DNA of 5,242 nucleotides. Origin: Firm-04 sp003446315 (GTDB lineage Bacteria > Bacillota > Clostridia > Oscillospirales > Ruminococcaceae). Under the pieces are notes generated by a model that saw only the letters and a program-made list of their open reading frames with translations, was not told the DNA's origin and did not search any database. Shown piece by piece: positions 5,230-5,242 of this stretch (positions are counted from its first letter, which is position 1; the number at the start of each line of letters is the position of its first letter). The position numbers and the translations under genes were made by a program. The DNA lies in contig CAMNAB010000168.1 in the NCBI GenBank assembly GCA_946530355.1, positions 1 through 5,242 of the forward strand. Direction: 5' to 3'.

Positions 5230-5242
5230 AAAGGATAACATG
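5230..5242 (+). promoter_or_regulatory. Ribosome binding site and start codon of a gene leaving the window
   Basis: AAAGGA (5230-5235) is followed after four bases by ATG at the last three positions (5240-5242). The spacing is slightly short, but the pattern continues the tightly packed operon. Nothing of the protein is visible, so no product can be given. A 9-codon frame from ATG 5209 to TAA 5236-5238 lies just before it and is probably chance. Confidence 0.4.

Noticed and set aside
5209..5238. 9-codon frame (MKDRIDKKG) overlapping the end of the acidic protein gene
   Set aside because: It has an ATGA overlap but is too short to support as a gene, has no ribosome binding site of its own, and holds the next gene's ribosome binding site.
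1..5242. CRISPR array, tRNA or rRNA genes
   Set aside because: No regularly spaced repeats, no cloverleaf-like segment and no rRNA-like sequence were seen on reading both strands.

Overview
The window looks like part of a mobilisable or integrative conjugative element from a Bacillota host, most likely a gut Clostridia (Oscillospiraceae or Lachnospiraceae type). The assignment rests on the gene families: a MOBP/VirD2-like relaxase with a MobC-type partner, a ParA/ParB pair whose ParA reads DCMPS after Walker B, a TnpV-like protein and a small membrane protein of the kind found in clostridial conjugative elements. Strong AAGGAG-type ribosome binding sites and coupled, overlapping genes also fit. 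No integrase, replication protein, coupling protein or type IV secretion gene is visible, so this is one module of a larger element.

Left part (1-460): about 450 bases without a convincing gene. It holds a short terminator-like hairpin (194-223) and then a C/G-rich segment built around a very long imperfect inverted repeat (323-399). That repeat lies directly upstream of the mobilisation genes and is the best origin-of-transfer (oriT) candidate.

Mobilisation genes (453-1986): a damaged mobC-like remnant is followed by a relaxase that starts at TTG 639 and changes reading frame between about 750 and 790. The N-terminal motif with the likely catalytic tyrosine is in one frame. The histidine motif and the whole C-terminal part are in another. 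A perfect 12-bp stem (1973-2002) ends the relaxase and also ends the convergent gene to its right.

Minus-strand regulator (1989-2429): a 146-residue protein with two tandem four-cysteine zinc ribbons and a C-terminal ribbon-helix-helix fold. It is divergent from parA and probably regulates the partition operon.

Partition operon and cargo (2495-5242): parA, parB, a tnpV-like gene, a membrane protein and a small acidic protein run in one direction with overlaps or very short gaps. A further start codon sits at the right edge. ParA keeps its Walker motifs but has an abnormal N-terminus with no ribosome binding site. A perfect 25-bp palindrome inside parB is a candidate binding site.

The main points are the oriT-like hairpin, the intragenic palindrome, the zinc-ribbon/ribbon-helix-helix protein, and damage at or near the 5' ends of mobC, the relaxase and parA. 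That damage suggests either a decaying element or sequence errors.
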